Assembly (NCBI RefSeq): GCF_003123685.1 | Contig: NZ_QCYJ01000085.1 | Location: forward strand, 248,001-312,000 | Source of the DNA: Nocardia aurea | GTDB lineage: Bacteria > Actinomycetota > Actinomycetes > Mycobacteriales > Mycobacteriaceae | Direction: 5' to 3' | Length of the DNA stretch: 64,000 nucleotides | Shown here: positions 17,385 to 25,698 of the stretch, piece after piece | Numbering within the stretch: position 1 is the stretch's first letter | How the letters are laid out: the number at the start of each line of letters is the position of its first letter | Program-made: the position numbers and the translations under genes | Notes under the pieces: generated by a model | The model's input: the letters and a program-made list of their open reading frames with translations, nothing else | Database searches by the model: none | What the model was told of the DNA's origin: nothing

Positions 17385-18134
17385 ATGGGCTACCGGACGG
17401 TGGCGATGGCGATCCTGATCGCTTCCGCTTCTTTCGGCGCGGCGCCGGTTCCGGCATCCGCGCAACCGATTCCGGAGCCGGGTACGGCACCGGGATCCGT
17501 TCCACCGCGTAGCGCGATATCGCTGCGCACCCCGATGGGGATGGAATGGGGCACGGCCAACGAACACGAATCGCGCAGCGCGCTGTCGATGGCCAAGCTC
17601 TATCTGGCCGATTACGCCCTGCGCCACGGTGACGGGTCCGCCGAGGACCGCGCCTACACCGAACGCATGATCCGCTTCTCCGACGATTCCGCCGCGGACG
17701 TCATCGCGACGAAGTATCCGCAGGCCATCGGCGCGACCGCCGCGGAATACGGTCTACAGGACACGCAACAGACCGCCGACTGGGGCACCTCCACCACCAG
17801 CACCGCCGATATCGCCGATTTCCTCCGCGCCAAGCAGACCGCTGACCCGGATTCGCCGATACTCGACTGGATGGCCACCGCGTCGCCGGTCGCCGCCGAC
17901 GGCACCGTGCAGGACTGGGGCACCTCCGAACTGCCCGGCGTCCAGGGCAGCAAATGGGGCTGGTCGGATCTGCCGCCGCAGGAGGTCGCCTCCGCCTCGT
18001 TCGGGCCCGGATTCTCGGTGGCCGCGCAAACCCGAGGTACTCCCGCCGAACAGACCACGGATGTGGTCGGCGCGTTGGAGGGGATCGTCACCGATATCCT
18101 CGGTGTTCCCGTGGTCCAGGTGGGACTGCCGTAG
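17385..18134 (+). CDS. Secreted serine hydrolase-like (beta-lactamase/PBP fold) protein
   Basis: 249 residues with a Sec signal peptide ending near VPASAQP. Three segments resemble the penicillin-recognition motifs: SMAK (SxxK) in SALSMAKLYLADYALRHG, RFSDDSAADVIATKY in place of the SDN box, and SKWGW where a KTG box is expected. The spacing fits a small class A-like serine hydrolase, but the motifs are non-standard, so beta-lactamase activity is uncertain. GGGAG precedes ATG 17385. Convergent with the amidase gene, seven bases apart. Acts outside the cytoplasmic membrane if functional. Confidence 0.75.
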   Translation: MGYRTVAMAILIASASFGAAPVPASAQPIPEPGTAPGSVPPRSAISLRTPMGMEWGTANEHESRSALSMAKLYLADYALRHGDGSAEDRAYTERMIRFSDDSAADVIATKYPQAIGATAAEYGLQDTQQTADWGTSTTSTADIADFLRAKQTADPDSPILDWMATASPVAADGTVQDWGTSELPGVQGSKWGWSDLPPQEVASASFGPGFSVAAQTRGTPAEQTTDVVGALEGIVTDILGVPVVQVGLP

Positions 18135-18141
18135 CCGGGGT

Positions 18142-19203
18142 TCAGGCGCTGTCGCGCAACGGTTCGTCGCGGCCCGAGGTGGTGCGCAGGGCGAGTGTGG
18201 GTTTCGGGGTCCAGTAGATGCGGCCGTTGTCGAATTCCTGGTAGGTCGCGGTGTCGTAGGCGATCTCGTCGGAGATCGGCCAGCCCAGCGCCCCGTTCTC
18301 GAATCCGGTGCGGTTCCACCGTTCACGGATTTCGCCGTGCACCCGGTAGGCCGGTTTGCCGGTGCGTCGGTAGAGAGCGCCGTTCTGGAATCCCTGCACT
18401 TCTCCCCATTCGAGGTTCGCCGGGTCGCGAAGCACGGTGTGATCGGTGATCGGGTAGCCCAGCGGCCCCGCCTCCCAGCCGGTTTCGGCGTACTTCTCGA
18501 ACAGTGACGCCGGGATCGGATGCGCGCCGGTGGACGGATGCCAATAGATGTAGCCGTGTTCGAACTGCACGAACCTCCCGACCCCGTCGGCGGTCCGCAT
18601 CTCCTCTCCGCTGCCGAGGCGCTTGCCCAGCCACGGTGAGGACGCGGCCTTGATATCGATCTCACCCGCCACCGGCGCGCCACCCGCGAACTCGCGGACA
18701 TGGCTCTCGAAGACTGCCCACGGGAAGTTCCACCCGACATCGGTATGGGTTCCGATGCCGAGACACTCGGTGACGTACCTGTGGTCGGAGATGCCGTCCC
18801 TGCGCGAATACGGTGGCGCGATCACGTCACTGGCGAAACCGTACTTCCCGGCGTCCTGAACGGCCAGCCACGCCGCGATCCGCAGGTCGGCCTCGATCGC
18901 GAGCCACTGGTTGCGCGACCAGGACGCGCGACTGCCCGCGAAACAGAGATTGATCGTATGGCTGTTGGCATCCAGGACCGACCACGACGCGTAGTCGGTG
19001 TCGACGACATCGCACACGACGCCACCGCGGAGCGTGTAGTGGTAGGAGACGCCGTTGGCGGGATTGTTCAGATACGCGGCGAGCGATTCTGCCGTGCCGT
19101 TGCCTTCCTGGGTGTGGATCAGGAAGTTCGTGACGCGGGCTCCCCACCGCTCCGAGCGTGAGTTACCCATCCTGTCGAGTTCGGTGTATGCGGGGGCGTT
19201 CAC
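18142..19203 (-). CDS. N-acetylmuramoyl-L-alanine amidase with three LGFP repeats
   Basis: 353 residues. Residues 1-175 are an Amidase_2 domain with zinc-binding candidates in FLIHTQEGNG, DHRYVTECLG and THTDVGWNFPW, the pattern of mycobacteriophage LysA-type and peptidoglycan-recognition amidases. Residues 195-345 hold three LGFP-type repeats (W-LGKRL, GPLGYPITD, GALGWPISD), which bind the actinobacterial cell envelope. Such proteins cleave the peptide from MurNAc. No N-terminal signal peptide can be seen, odd for a wall enzyme. Confidence 0.88.
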   Translation of the reverse strand: MNAPAYTELDRMGNSRSERWGARVTNFLIHTQEGNGTAESLAAYLNNPANGVSYHYTLRGGVVCDVVDTDYASWSVLDANSHTINLCFAGSRASWSRNQWLAIEADLRIAAWLAVQDAGKYGFASDVIAPPYSRRDGISDHRYVTECLGIGTHTDVGWNFPWAVFESHVREFAGGAPVAGEIDIKAASSPWLGKRLGSGEEMRTADGVGRFVQFEHGYIYWHPSTGAHPIPASLFEKYAETGWEAGPLGYPITDHTVLRDPANLEWGEVQGFQNGALYRRTGKPAYRVHGEIRERWNRTGFENGALGWPISDEIAYDTATYQEFDNGRIYWTPKPTLALRTTSGRDEPLRDSA

Positions 19204-19484
19204 GATGTTCTCTCCTTGTCTCGCAGTGCGATCGAGGGATCACGGTTCGGGGGAGGGGATGCGACGGTCGGCGCCTTTCGACGTGCTGTAGCGAATGGGT
19301 TGCTCTATCGAGTAGAACAGGCATCCGGTCACGGTTCCTCATCCGAATCGATGAGGACGCCGAATCTGTTGATGGCATGTGGCAGAGTACGATCGAGTAC
19401 CCCGCTACTCGTGTGTGGAACTTCTCGAACATCTACGGTCTGCCCGCTCGACGACCAGAGCTACTGTGCCGCAGGACATCTCCT

Positions 19485-20663
19485 ATGACTATGACAATCG
19501 AGAGGTTTTCCGCGATCGTCGCGCGTATCGATCGCGCGGCGCTGTATCCGGCCGAGTGGCCGCGGGCGATGCACGAAATCGTCACGGCGCTGGGTGGTTA
19601 CCACGGCGGCGTGGTCGTGTCCGGCGCGGGTAGCCGAAGAATGACCGTGTGCTCACCCGGCGCGGACGAACTGCGCCGCAGCTACAATTCCCGGTTCTGG
19701 CGGATCGATCCGATCGCGGGTGCGCTCGAACACGAACCGGCCGGTGTGATCACCACCTGTGCGGACCTGCTCGGCCCCGAATATCTGCGGCGGCACCGGT
19801 TCTTCAGCGACTGGATGGCGCCGAACGGTCTCGGTAACGGGGTGCTGGCCCTGATCGGCAGCGGGTCCGAGACCTCGTGGTTGGGGGTATACCCGCACGG
19901 CGGAGGGGATCTGGACCTCGCGCACGTGAGATCGACGATGGGCTTGCTGCTTCCGCATCTGCGTCACGCGCTGACCGTGCAGTCCCGTCTCGGGAACGCG
20001 GCGGCCGAGCGTGACCGGGCGGTGGCCGTGCTGCACGCCTATCGGCACGGCCTGGTGATCGTGTCCGGGCAGGGGGTGGTCAGCTACGCGAACCCGGCGG
20101 CCAGGTCCATCCTCGATTCGGGCGACGGTCTGGCGATCGGCCGCCGCGGCCATCTCGAAGCGTCGGGCACCGTGGTCGGATTGCGTCCCCTGATCGACGC
20201 AGCGATCCGGGAGACCGGTCGGCGCGCGGGCGGGCGCACACTCGTGCCTCGGCGCAGCGGAACCGGGGCCTACGCGCTGCTGGTATCGCCGCTGGACCCG
20301 GATATCGACGGCCGCGCAGAGCCTCGGGCCGAGGTCGCGCCGTCCGCGTTGGTCGTCATCGTCGACCCGGACGAGCCGATCCCGGGCGGCGTGGACGAAC
20401 TGCGGCAGTTGTACGGCCTCACCGCGGCCGAGGCGAGGGTGGCCGCCGCCGCGCTGCGCGGTGCGGGATTGCGTTCCATCGCCGACGAACTGGCGATCTC
20501 GGTGAACACCGTCCGCACGCACCTACAGCGCGCGTTCGAGAAGACGGGCACGCATCGGCAAGCCGAACTCGTCCGTGTTCTCGCGACGATACTGTCCGGG
20601 ACCGGTCAGTTCGAAGGATCCGCTGGCGGGGTTCGTACGGCGATCTCGCCGCCCAGTTCGTAG
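19485..20663 (+). CDS. LuxR-family transcriptional regulator
   Basis: 392 residues. The C-terminal HTH (LTAAEARVAAAALRGAGLRSIADELAISVNTVRTHLQRAFEKTG, split around residue 305-350) is a standard LuxR domain. The N-terminal 290 residues contain a PAS-like segment (HGLVIVSGQGVVSYANPAARSIL) and a preceding helical sensor. Start at ATG 19485, with a GCAGGA site; the frame stays open far upstream without coding signal. Divergent from the amidase gene across 281 bases. Its 3' end overlaps the convergent papain-like gene by 58 bases. Ligand and targets unknown. Confidence 0.88.
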   Translation: MTMTIERFSAIVARIDRAALYPAEWPRAMHEIVTALGGYHGGVVVSGAGSRRMTVCSPGADELRRSYNSRFWRIDPIAGALEHEPAGVITTCADLLGPEYLRRHRFFSDWMAPNGLGNGVLALIGSGSETSWLGVYPHGGGDLDLAHVRSTMGLLLPHLRHALTVQSRLGNAAAERDRAVAVLHAYRHGLVIVSGQGVVSYANPAARSILDSGDGLAIGRRGHLEASGTVVGLRPLIDAAIRETGRRAGGRTLVPRRSGTGAYALLVSPLDPDIDGRAEPRAEVAPSALVVIVDPDEPIPGGVDELRQLYGLTAAEARVAAAALRGAGLRSIADELAISVNTVRTHLQRAFEKTGTHRQAELVRVLATILSGTGQFEGSAGGVRTAISPPSS

Positions 20664-21271
20664 CCCTCGGCCAGTTCGAGACCGTCCCCGCTCCAGAATC
20701 GGCCCGGGTCATACCAGTTCGGGCTGCGCTTCTCCGGCAGCAGTCCCATCGACTGATAGGTGGCCGCGACGATCTCGGCGCAGTAGGCGCTCTCCAGTTC
20801 GCGCGCGGCCTTCTCGCTCGATCTTCTGCGGCGGGGCAACCGTGCCGCGCGGCCGCGCAGCCAGCGCCCTGCCAGACTCGCCGTCGACGGGAACGGGGTG
20901 CCGTCGAGTCGGGCGATCGCGCGCAGCAAACCGTCTTCCATCTCCCGCGTCGCGGGTTGGTTCAACTGACGCAACCAAGCCTGCTGACCGTAACGCTGCG
21001 CCCACACCAGCACCGCGTCGCGCAGATTGTGTAACTGGACCCCGCGGTGTTCGGTTCCCGACCACATATCCGGCAGCGACCGCCCGAGTTCCGCGTGCCA
21101 GATCAGCGCCGGTAGGTCATCGATCACCACGGACATGCCGACATGGTTGACCGGACTGTTCGTCGTCATGCGAATCACCCGGTCAGCGGTCGAATGTCCA
21201 CGGAACAGCCAGATGTCGCCGGTCCTGGTGACCTCGAGCGCTCGGTCGAGACTGATGCTCTTACCCGTCAT
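20606..21271 (-). CDS. Permuted papain-like (YiiX/NlpC-P60 type) protein
   Basis: 221 residues. His comes before Cys as in circularly permuted NlpC/P60 proteins: NHVGMSVVIDDLPALIWHAE near residue 42, then SAYCAEIVAATYQSMGLLP near 165. GDIWLFRGHSTADRVIRM at the start matches the YiiX/YebB-type beginning. Members are lipid- or peptide-amide hydrolases. No signal peptide. Its start lies 18 bases from the divergent small membrane protein gene with overlapping -10 elements, and its 3' end runs 58 bases into luxR. Confidence 0.72.
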   Translation of the reverse strand: MTGKSISLDRALEVTRTGDIWLFRGHSTADRVIRMTTNSPVNHVGMSVVIDDLPALIWHAELGRSLPDMWSGTEHRGVQLHNLRDAVLVWAQRYGQQAWLRQLNQPATREMEDGLLRAIARLDGTPFPSTASLAGRWLRGRAARLPRRRRSSEKAARELESAYCAEIVAATYQSMGLLPEKRSPNWYDPGRFWSGDGLELAEGYELGGEIAVRTPPADPSN

Positions 21272-21276
21272 GGCCG

Positions 21277-21283
21277 TAGCCTA
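21277..21283. promoter_or_regulatory. Overlapping back-to-back -10 elements (bidirectional promoter)
   Basis: TAGCCTA contains TAGCCT on the plus strand (21277-21282), seven bases before ATG 21290, and TAGGCT on the minus strand (21283-21278), six bases before ATG 21271. Both fit TANNNT and both spacings fit leaderless transcripts. This would be one symmetric promoter serving two divergent genes only 18 bases apart. Confidence 0.6.
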
Positions 21284-21289
21284 TGCGGT

Positions 21290-21526
21290 ATGAGGTGGTG
21301 GAAGGCAGTGGGATTGGCGGGTGCGGCCGGTGTAGTGGCGACCGGAGTGGTCGTGGTGCAGGCCGAACGGCGACGCCGCGCGTACACGCCCGAGCAGGTT
21401 CGTGACCAACTACACGAGCGGTTGGCGCGAGCGCAGTCGGTGCTGGAGGTCGTCGACGACGAGACTCCCGCGTCGCCGCGTCGCTTCGACATCCGCGGAC
21501 AGCTCCGCAGGCTCCGTCGCCGCTGA
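21290..21526 (+). CDS. Small single-pass membrane protein, 78 aa
   Basis: Begins MRWWKAVGLAGAAGVVATGVVVVQ, one membrane helix, followed by the basic stop-transfer sequence AERRRRAY and a cytoplasmic tail of charged helix ending RGQLRRLRRR. Probably leaderless. Divergent from the permuted papain-like gene. No family recognised; size and layout resemble short actinobacterial membrane proteins of unknown role. Confidence 0.7.
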   Translation: MRWWKAVGLAGAAGVVATGVVVVQAERRRRAYTPEQVRDQLHERLARAQSVLEVVDDETPASPRRFDIRGQLRRLRRR

Positions 21527-21793
21527 GCGCGGCGCGCGCGAATCATTCCGGAGGCGACCGGGATCGAACCGACCGGGCCGTTTCGAAGCGGCCTCGGCGC
21601 GGATCGCGGTCGGCGCACGAACTCGGGCCGTCGAGGCGAGTGCCGTGGTCGGTGGCACGCGCTCTACGATATCCGTCGGTGCAGGTCGGTCGTCGGCTCC
21701 GCGGTGGTATTCGCCGCCGGGTGAGTGGACGACAGGGCAGTTCGGCGCGCATGCCGGAATGCCGGACCGGCCGGGCAGAACGGAGTTGGAGAT

Positions 21794-23353
21794 ATGCAGC
21801 CCTCGACCACCGGACCCACCGTCGGGCATCTGCTCGCTCGCGCGGTCGACGAACACGGCGATCACACCTATCTGGTCTCTCCGACCGACCGGCTGACCTA
21901 CGCCGAGGCGCAACGCCGCTCCGGGCTCGCCGCGCGCCGGTTGTTGCGGGACGGGATCGGCAAAGGGGCCCGGGTCGGGCTGCTGTTCCCCAACGACGTC
22001 GACTGGATCGTCTGGTGGCTCGCGGTTTCCCGGATCGGCGCCGTGGCGGTACCGCTGAGCACGCTGTACACCCCGGCCGAACTCGGCAAGGTGATCCGGC
22101 TGTCCGATATCGGCGTCCTCGTCGCCCCCGCGCAGATCCTCGGCAACGACACCGCCGAGCGGCTGGAGGCGGCACTGCCGGGACTGGCCACCGCGCCGAC
22201 ATCGACACTGTCGCTGCCCGCCGCGCCCTATCTGCGGCGCATCGCGCTTCTCGGCGAAACCGACCGCGCCTGGGCCGACACCACGACACCCGACGAGGAC
22301 ACCGTGCCGGGAACGGAGATCCTCGCCGCCGTCGAAAAAGAGGTCAGCCCGGCCGATCTCGCCATCATGATCCACACCTCCGGATCGACCGCCGACCCGA
22401 AGGGTGTGCTGCACACGCACGGCACCCTGGTTCGCCAGACGGCGGGCTGGCCCGCGGCGATCCGAGGGCTGTGCGGTGGGTCGGCAGCGCCGCGGATCCT
22501 GTCCTCGATGCCGTTCTTCTGGATCGGCGGGGTCCTCGCCGCGACCGGAGCCCTGCACGAACCGGTGACGCTGCTGGTGATGCCGCGTCCGGAACCCGGT
22601 GCGGCACTGGACCTCATCGAGCGCGAGGGCGGCGAGGGCATCGTCGGATGGCCCGCGTTCACCCGGCGCATGCGCGAGCATCCGAGTTTCGCCGACCGCG
22701 ATCTGAGCGCCGCGCCACTGTTGCGCGACGGCCCCCTGGATATCGCCATGTACAACGTGCCCGACGAGTTCCCTGTCCATCGCAGTCTGTCCGAGACCGC
22801 GGGCAGTTTCGCCCACACCGATATCCGGATCGTGGACGCCGAGGGTGTTCCGGTGCCGGACCGGACCACCGGCGAACTCCTCATTCGCGGGATCGGAGTG
22901 ATGAGCGGTTACAACAAGCGCGAACGTCACGATGTCTTCGATGCCGACGGCTGGTACCACACCGGCGACCGGGTCTATCGGCTCCCGGACGACCCGCGCC
23001 TGTTCTATGTCGGCCGGACCAGCGAACTGATCAAGGTCGCCGGAGCGAATGTCTCCCCGCGCGAGGTGGAGGCTGTGGTCGAGGAATGCGACGGTGTCCA
23101 GCAATGCCTCGTCGTCGGCATAGATCATCCCGAACGCGACGAACAGGTATGCGCGGTCATCGTGCCGTCGCCCGAAGTCGACGGTTCGCTCGATCTCGAC
23201 GACATCGCCGCGCACACCCGACGGGAGCTGTCCGGCTACAAGGTCCCGACGCGCTGGATCGTGACCAGCGGCGATCACGTCCCCACGCTGCCCAGCGGCA
23301 AACTCGATCGCCGAGGATTGCGAGCCCTGGTCGCCGACGGATCGCTGAACTGA
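21794..23353 (+). CDS. AMP-binding acyl-CoA synthetase
   Basis: 519 residues, ATG 21794 after TTGGAGAT. Adenylate-forming motifs: HTSGSTADPKGV (phosphate loop) near 195, GELLIRG, GWYHTGD, GRTSELIKVAGANVSPREVE hinge and catalytic Lys in LPSGKLDR near the C-terminus. The usual (Y/L)GMTE motif before the adenine site is not visible; the protein runs PLLRDGPLDIAMYNVPDEF instead, so there may be an in-frame loss or a divergent variant. It would activate a carboxylic acid to its CoA ester. Genes around it do not name the substrate. Confidence 0.82.
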   Translation: MQPSTTGPTVGHLLARAVDEHGDHTYLVSPTDRLTYAEAQRRSGLAARRLLRDGIGKGARVGLLFPNDVDWIVWWLAVSRIGAVAVPLSTLYTPAELGKVIRLSDIGVLVAPAQILGNDTAERLEAALPGLATAPTSTLSLPAAPYLRRIALLGETDRAWADTTTPDEDTVPGTEILAAVEKEVSPADLAIMIHTSGSTADPKGVLHTHGTLVRQTAGWPAAIRGLCGGSAAPRILSSMPFFWIGGVLAATGALHEPVTLLVMPRPEPGAALDLIEREGGEGIVGWPAFTRRMREHPSFADRDLSAAPLLRDGPLDIAMYNVPDEFPVHRSLSETAGSFAHTDIRIVDAEGVPVPDRTTGELLIRGIGVMSGYNKRERHDVFDADGWYHTGDRVYRLPDDPRLFYVGRTSELIKVAGANVSPREVEAVVEECDGVQQCLVVGIDHPERDEQVCAVIVPSPEVDGSLDLDDIAAHTRRELSGYKVPTRWIVTSGDHVPTLPSGKLDRRGLRALVADGSLN

Positions 23354-23462
23354 GTCGGTACGCGCTCACACGGTGGTGGTGAGGTCGTCGGCCGACCGAA
23401 TTCAGGATGCGTCTGCCTCGGAGTCGCGACGCGGCCCGGCCGAACACGGCAGGATTGTCTTC

Positions 23463-24152
23463 GTGGTCGACGAACATCTTTCCGGTTCCCGCGCTTCCGT
23501 CGCCGTGGAGTCACTCGGCTGGCGTTTCCTGCTGGGGAGTCTCGCCGCGACCGTCGCTGTTCCGTCTCTGCGGTGCGGGCTCGACATCGCGGACGCTGCC
23601 GCGCGCGCCTGCGCCGACGACGCGGACGAGCATTTGCGTATCGATGTGCGCGGTGACCGCGTCGAATTGGTATTGCAGCCCAGGACGACGGGGCGCGTCC
23701 TCGAACGCGATGTCGTTCTCGCGCACCGAATCTCCGAATCGGTGTCCGCCCTCGGCTTCGAAATCGCCCTGCCGCGCCGCGAGGGACCGGGCCGGGCGGT
23801 GCAGGCCATGGAGATCGCCATCGACACCGAGGACCGCACCGTCATCCGACCGTTCTGGAAGGCGGTACTGGCCTATGTCGACGCTCCGGGAACCGGTGAC
23901 CCGAACGCCATCGTCGATCCGGTCGGTCAGGGACCGGCACTGTGGTTCCAGCACATGGATGAGCCACGGCCGCAGCGTAATCGGATCCACCTCGATATCT
24001 CGGTGCCGCACGACGAGGCCGATCGCCGGATCCGTGCCGCGCTCGAAGCGGGCGGCACGATGATCAGTGACGCGGCGGCGCGAGCGTTCTGGGTGCTCGC
24101 CGACGCCGAGGGCAACGAGGTCTGCGTGTGCACGTGGCAGGACCGGGACTGA
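23463..24152 (+). CDS. PCD-like / VOC two-domain protein
   Basis: 229 residues. The N-terminal 110 residues resemble pterin-4a-carbinolamine dehydratase (GWRFLLGSLAATV, a central EHLRIDVRG strand, and RDVVLAHRISESVSALG at the end), though the HHP-type catalytic histidines are not seen. The C-terminal half is a VOC/glyoxalase-like module (EIAIDTEDRTVIRPFWKAVLAYV, NRIHLDISVP, WVLADAEGNEVCVCTW). Such fusions occur in actinobacteria; activity is not established. Start assigned at GTG 23463. The lipoprotein gene follows 29 bases downstream. Confidence 0.72.
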   Translation: MVDEHLSGSRASVAVESLGWRFLLGSLAATVAVPSLRCGLDIADAAARACADDADEHLRIDVRGDRVELVLQPRTTGRVLERDVVLAHRISESVSALGFEIALPRREGPGRAVQAMEIAIDTEDRTVIRPFWKAVLAYVDAPGTGDPNAIVDPVGQGPALWFQHMDEPRPQRNRIHLDISVPHDEADRRIRAALEAGGTMISDAAARAFWVLADAEGNEVCVCTWQDRD

Positions 24153-24181
24153 CGAGAGCGGCTTCGCGGACGGGGAGGAAT

Positions 24182-24730
24182 ATGTCGTATCGGATCCGGC
24201 GCGCGATCGCCGTGTCGGCGGTGGCGTCGGTCTCGAGCGCGTGTGCGACGCTGCTCGGTTTCGAGGATCCACCGTCTCCGGAGCAGATCGAATCCGCTGC
24301 CGCCGAGCTGGCGACGTTGCCGAGTCTGACCGCATCCGAGGAGGCGTTGCGGACGGTAGTGGAACAGATCGTCGCCGCGGCCTCTGCCGTCGCGCCGCAA
24401 CTGCGGTGGAGCCGACACGGCGACCGCGACCAAGGCCCCTGTTCCGGGCCCTTCGAGCAAGCGGGCGGTGTCCTCGTCCAACTGCCCGAACATCGAGCCG
24501 AAGGCACCCTGCCCGATGCCGAGTGGCCCGCGTTCCAGCAGACCGCGCGTGAACTCGCCGCCGAGATCGGAGCGCGCACGGTGCAGCGCGGCTTCCGTGA
24601 GCCACCGGAATATTACGTGGGCTTCGAAGGATCCGAAGGCCGCTCCTGGCACAACCAGACCAGGGTGCACATCACCGCCGTCCCCGGCACGGTGACCATC
24701 ACCGCGAACGTCGGATGCCGTATTCCCTGA
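24182..24730 (+). CDS. LppV-like lipoprotein
   Basis: 182 residues, ATG 24182 with GGGGAGG upstream. A basic N-terminus and short hydrophobic core lead to a lipobox-like SSAC with Cys21, so it should be anchored in the cytoplasmic membrane facing the wall. The rest (APQLRWSRHGDRDQGPCSGPF, then a C-terminal strand pair with VGC) resembles LppV-type mycobacterial lipoproteins. Two further cysteines may form a disulfide. Role unknown. Convergent with an LLM pseudogene. Confidence 0.75.
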   Translation: MSYRIRRAIAVSAVASVSSACATLLGFEDPPSPEQIESAAAELATLPSLTASEEALRTVVEQIVAAASAVAPQLRWSRHGDRDQGPCSGPFEQAGGVLVQLPEHRAEGTLPDAEWPAFQQTARELAAEIGARTVQRGFREPPEYYVGFEGSEGRSWHNQTRVHITAVPGTVTITANVGCRIP

Positions 24731-24758
24731 CCGCGAGCCCGTCGCGGCGGCTGTCGTC

Positions 24759-25612
24759 TCAGTGTGGCGCTCGAAGTCGGGGTGCGACTTCCTCGCCGAG
24801 GCGGGTGATCGATTCGAGGACGAGTTGTTCGGGCAGCCCACCCCAGTCGGTGAGGACTTGGAGGCGATCGAATCCGGTCGCGTCGTGTAGTCGTCGCAGT
24901 TTGCGTGTCACCGTGTCGACCGTGCCGATCATGAGGGCTCCGTCGGGTGCGAGTCCTTCGGCATAGGCCTGGGGGGTGACGTGATAGCCGGACCCTCCCG
25001 GACGCTTGGGACGCAAGAATTCTCGATAGTGGGGATAGGCCGCGCGCGCCTGGTCGTCGGTGTCGGTGATCAGCAGGTGCAGTGCGATCCCGACGCGCGG
25101 GTCGGTGGTGATGTCGGCTCCGGCGATGGCCTTTCGGTAGATCTCGGCCAGAGCGGCAGGTCGGTCGGGCGGGCCGATGAGGTATCCGACGATCATGGGC
25201 AGGCCGAGGTCGCCCGCTCGATGAGCGCTGGAGGCTGATCCGACACCGAGCCAGATCGGGAGGCGCGTCCGACGGTGATCTCGGCCCGGCCGGCGCTGAT
25301 CAGGTCCACGGTGGCGAAGTCCTGTAGCACCCTGACCGGGTCGTGGACGCTGAGTACGGTGACTCCGCTGGTCAGGCGAATGTGGTCGGTTCGTGCCGCG
25401 ATAGCCGAGAGTACGACCGCCGGTGACGACACGGCGAAATCCGGAGTGTGGTGTTCGCCGACGCTGAAGTGTTGCAGCTCGGCGGCTTCGGCTGTCTCGG
25501 CTTCTCGCACTATGAGCGCCAGCCTGCGTTCGGTCGCACGGCGCACGTCGGTCGGGTGGGTGATTTCGGGCGTCTGAGGGAGGTCGCCGAGAGTCGCGAT
25601 GCCGATGTCCAT
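24759..25612 (-). pseudogene. LLM-class flavin-dependent oxidoreductase, internal deletion and frameshift
   Basis: Remnant of a luciferase-like monooxygenase of about 340 residues. The 5' part from ATG 25612 (MDIGIATLGDLPQ, SVGEHHTPDFAVSSP, VDLISAGRAEITVGR) is in one frame; homology resumes immediately in another frame with LPIWLGVG, SAHRAGDLGLPM and a normal C-terminus. The junction is at about 25258-25264 and the 60-80 residues normally between VGR and LPIW are gone. One clean out-of-frame deletion explains it. The divergent HxlR regulator (25699) is intact and probably once controlled it. Confidence 0.85.
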
Positions 25613-25646
25613 CGTCAGACTCCGGTCGCACGGGCGGCCGCGCATA

Positions 25647-25692
25647 TAGCTATGAAATAATTAGTCACTATGAAAACAGTAGTAGCTATGCT
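25647..25692. promoter_or_regulatory. Repeated TAGCTATG sites and -10 between HxlR gene and LLM remnant
   Basis: TAGCTATG occurs at 25647-25654 and 25683-25690 in an AT-rich stretch of an otherwise GC-rich region; ACTA...TAGT forms a short inverted repeat between them. TATGCT at 25687-25692 is a -10 six bases before GTG 25699, so the regulator is probably leaderless. On the minus strand the first copy can serve the LLM remnant. Likely the HxlR operator region. Confidence 0.55.
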
Positions 25693-25698
25693 GGCGGT

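Noticed and set aside
8329..19203. Prophage or integrative element (recombinase-like gene plus lysin-like amidase)
   Set aside because: No structural, packaging or replication genes, no att-like direct repeats and no tRNA gene; the recombinase lacks its nucleophile and the genes between are ordinary chromosomal ones.
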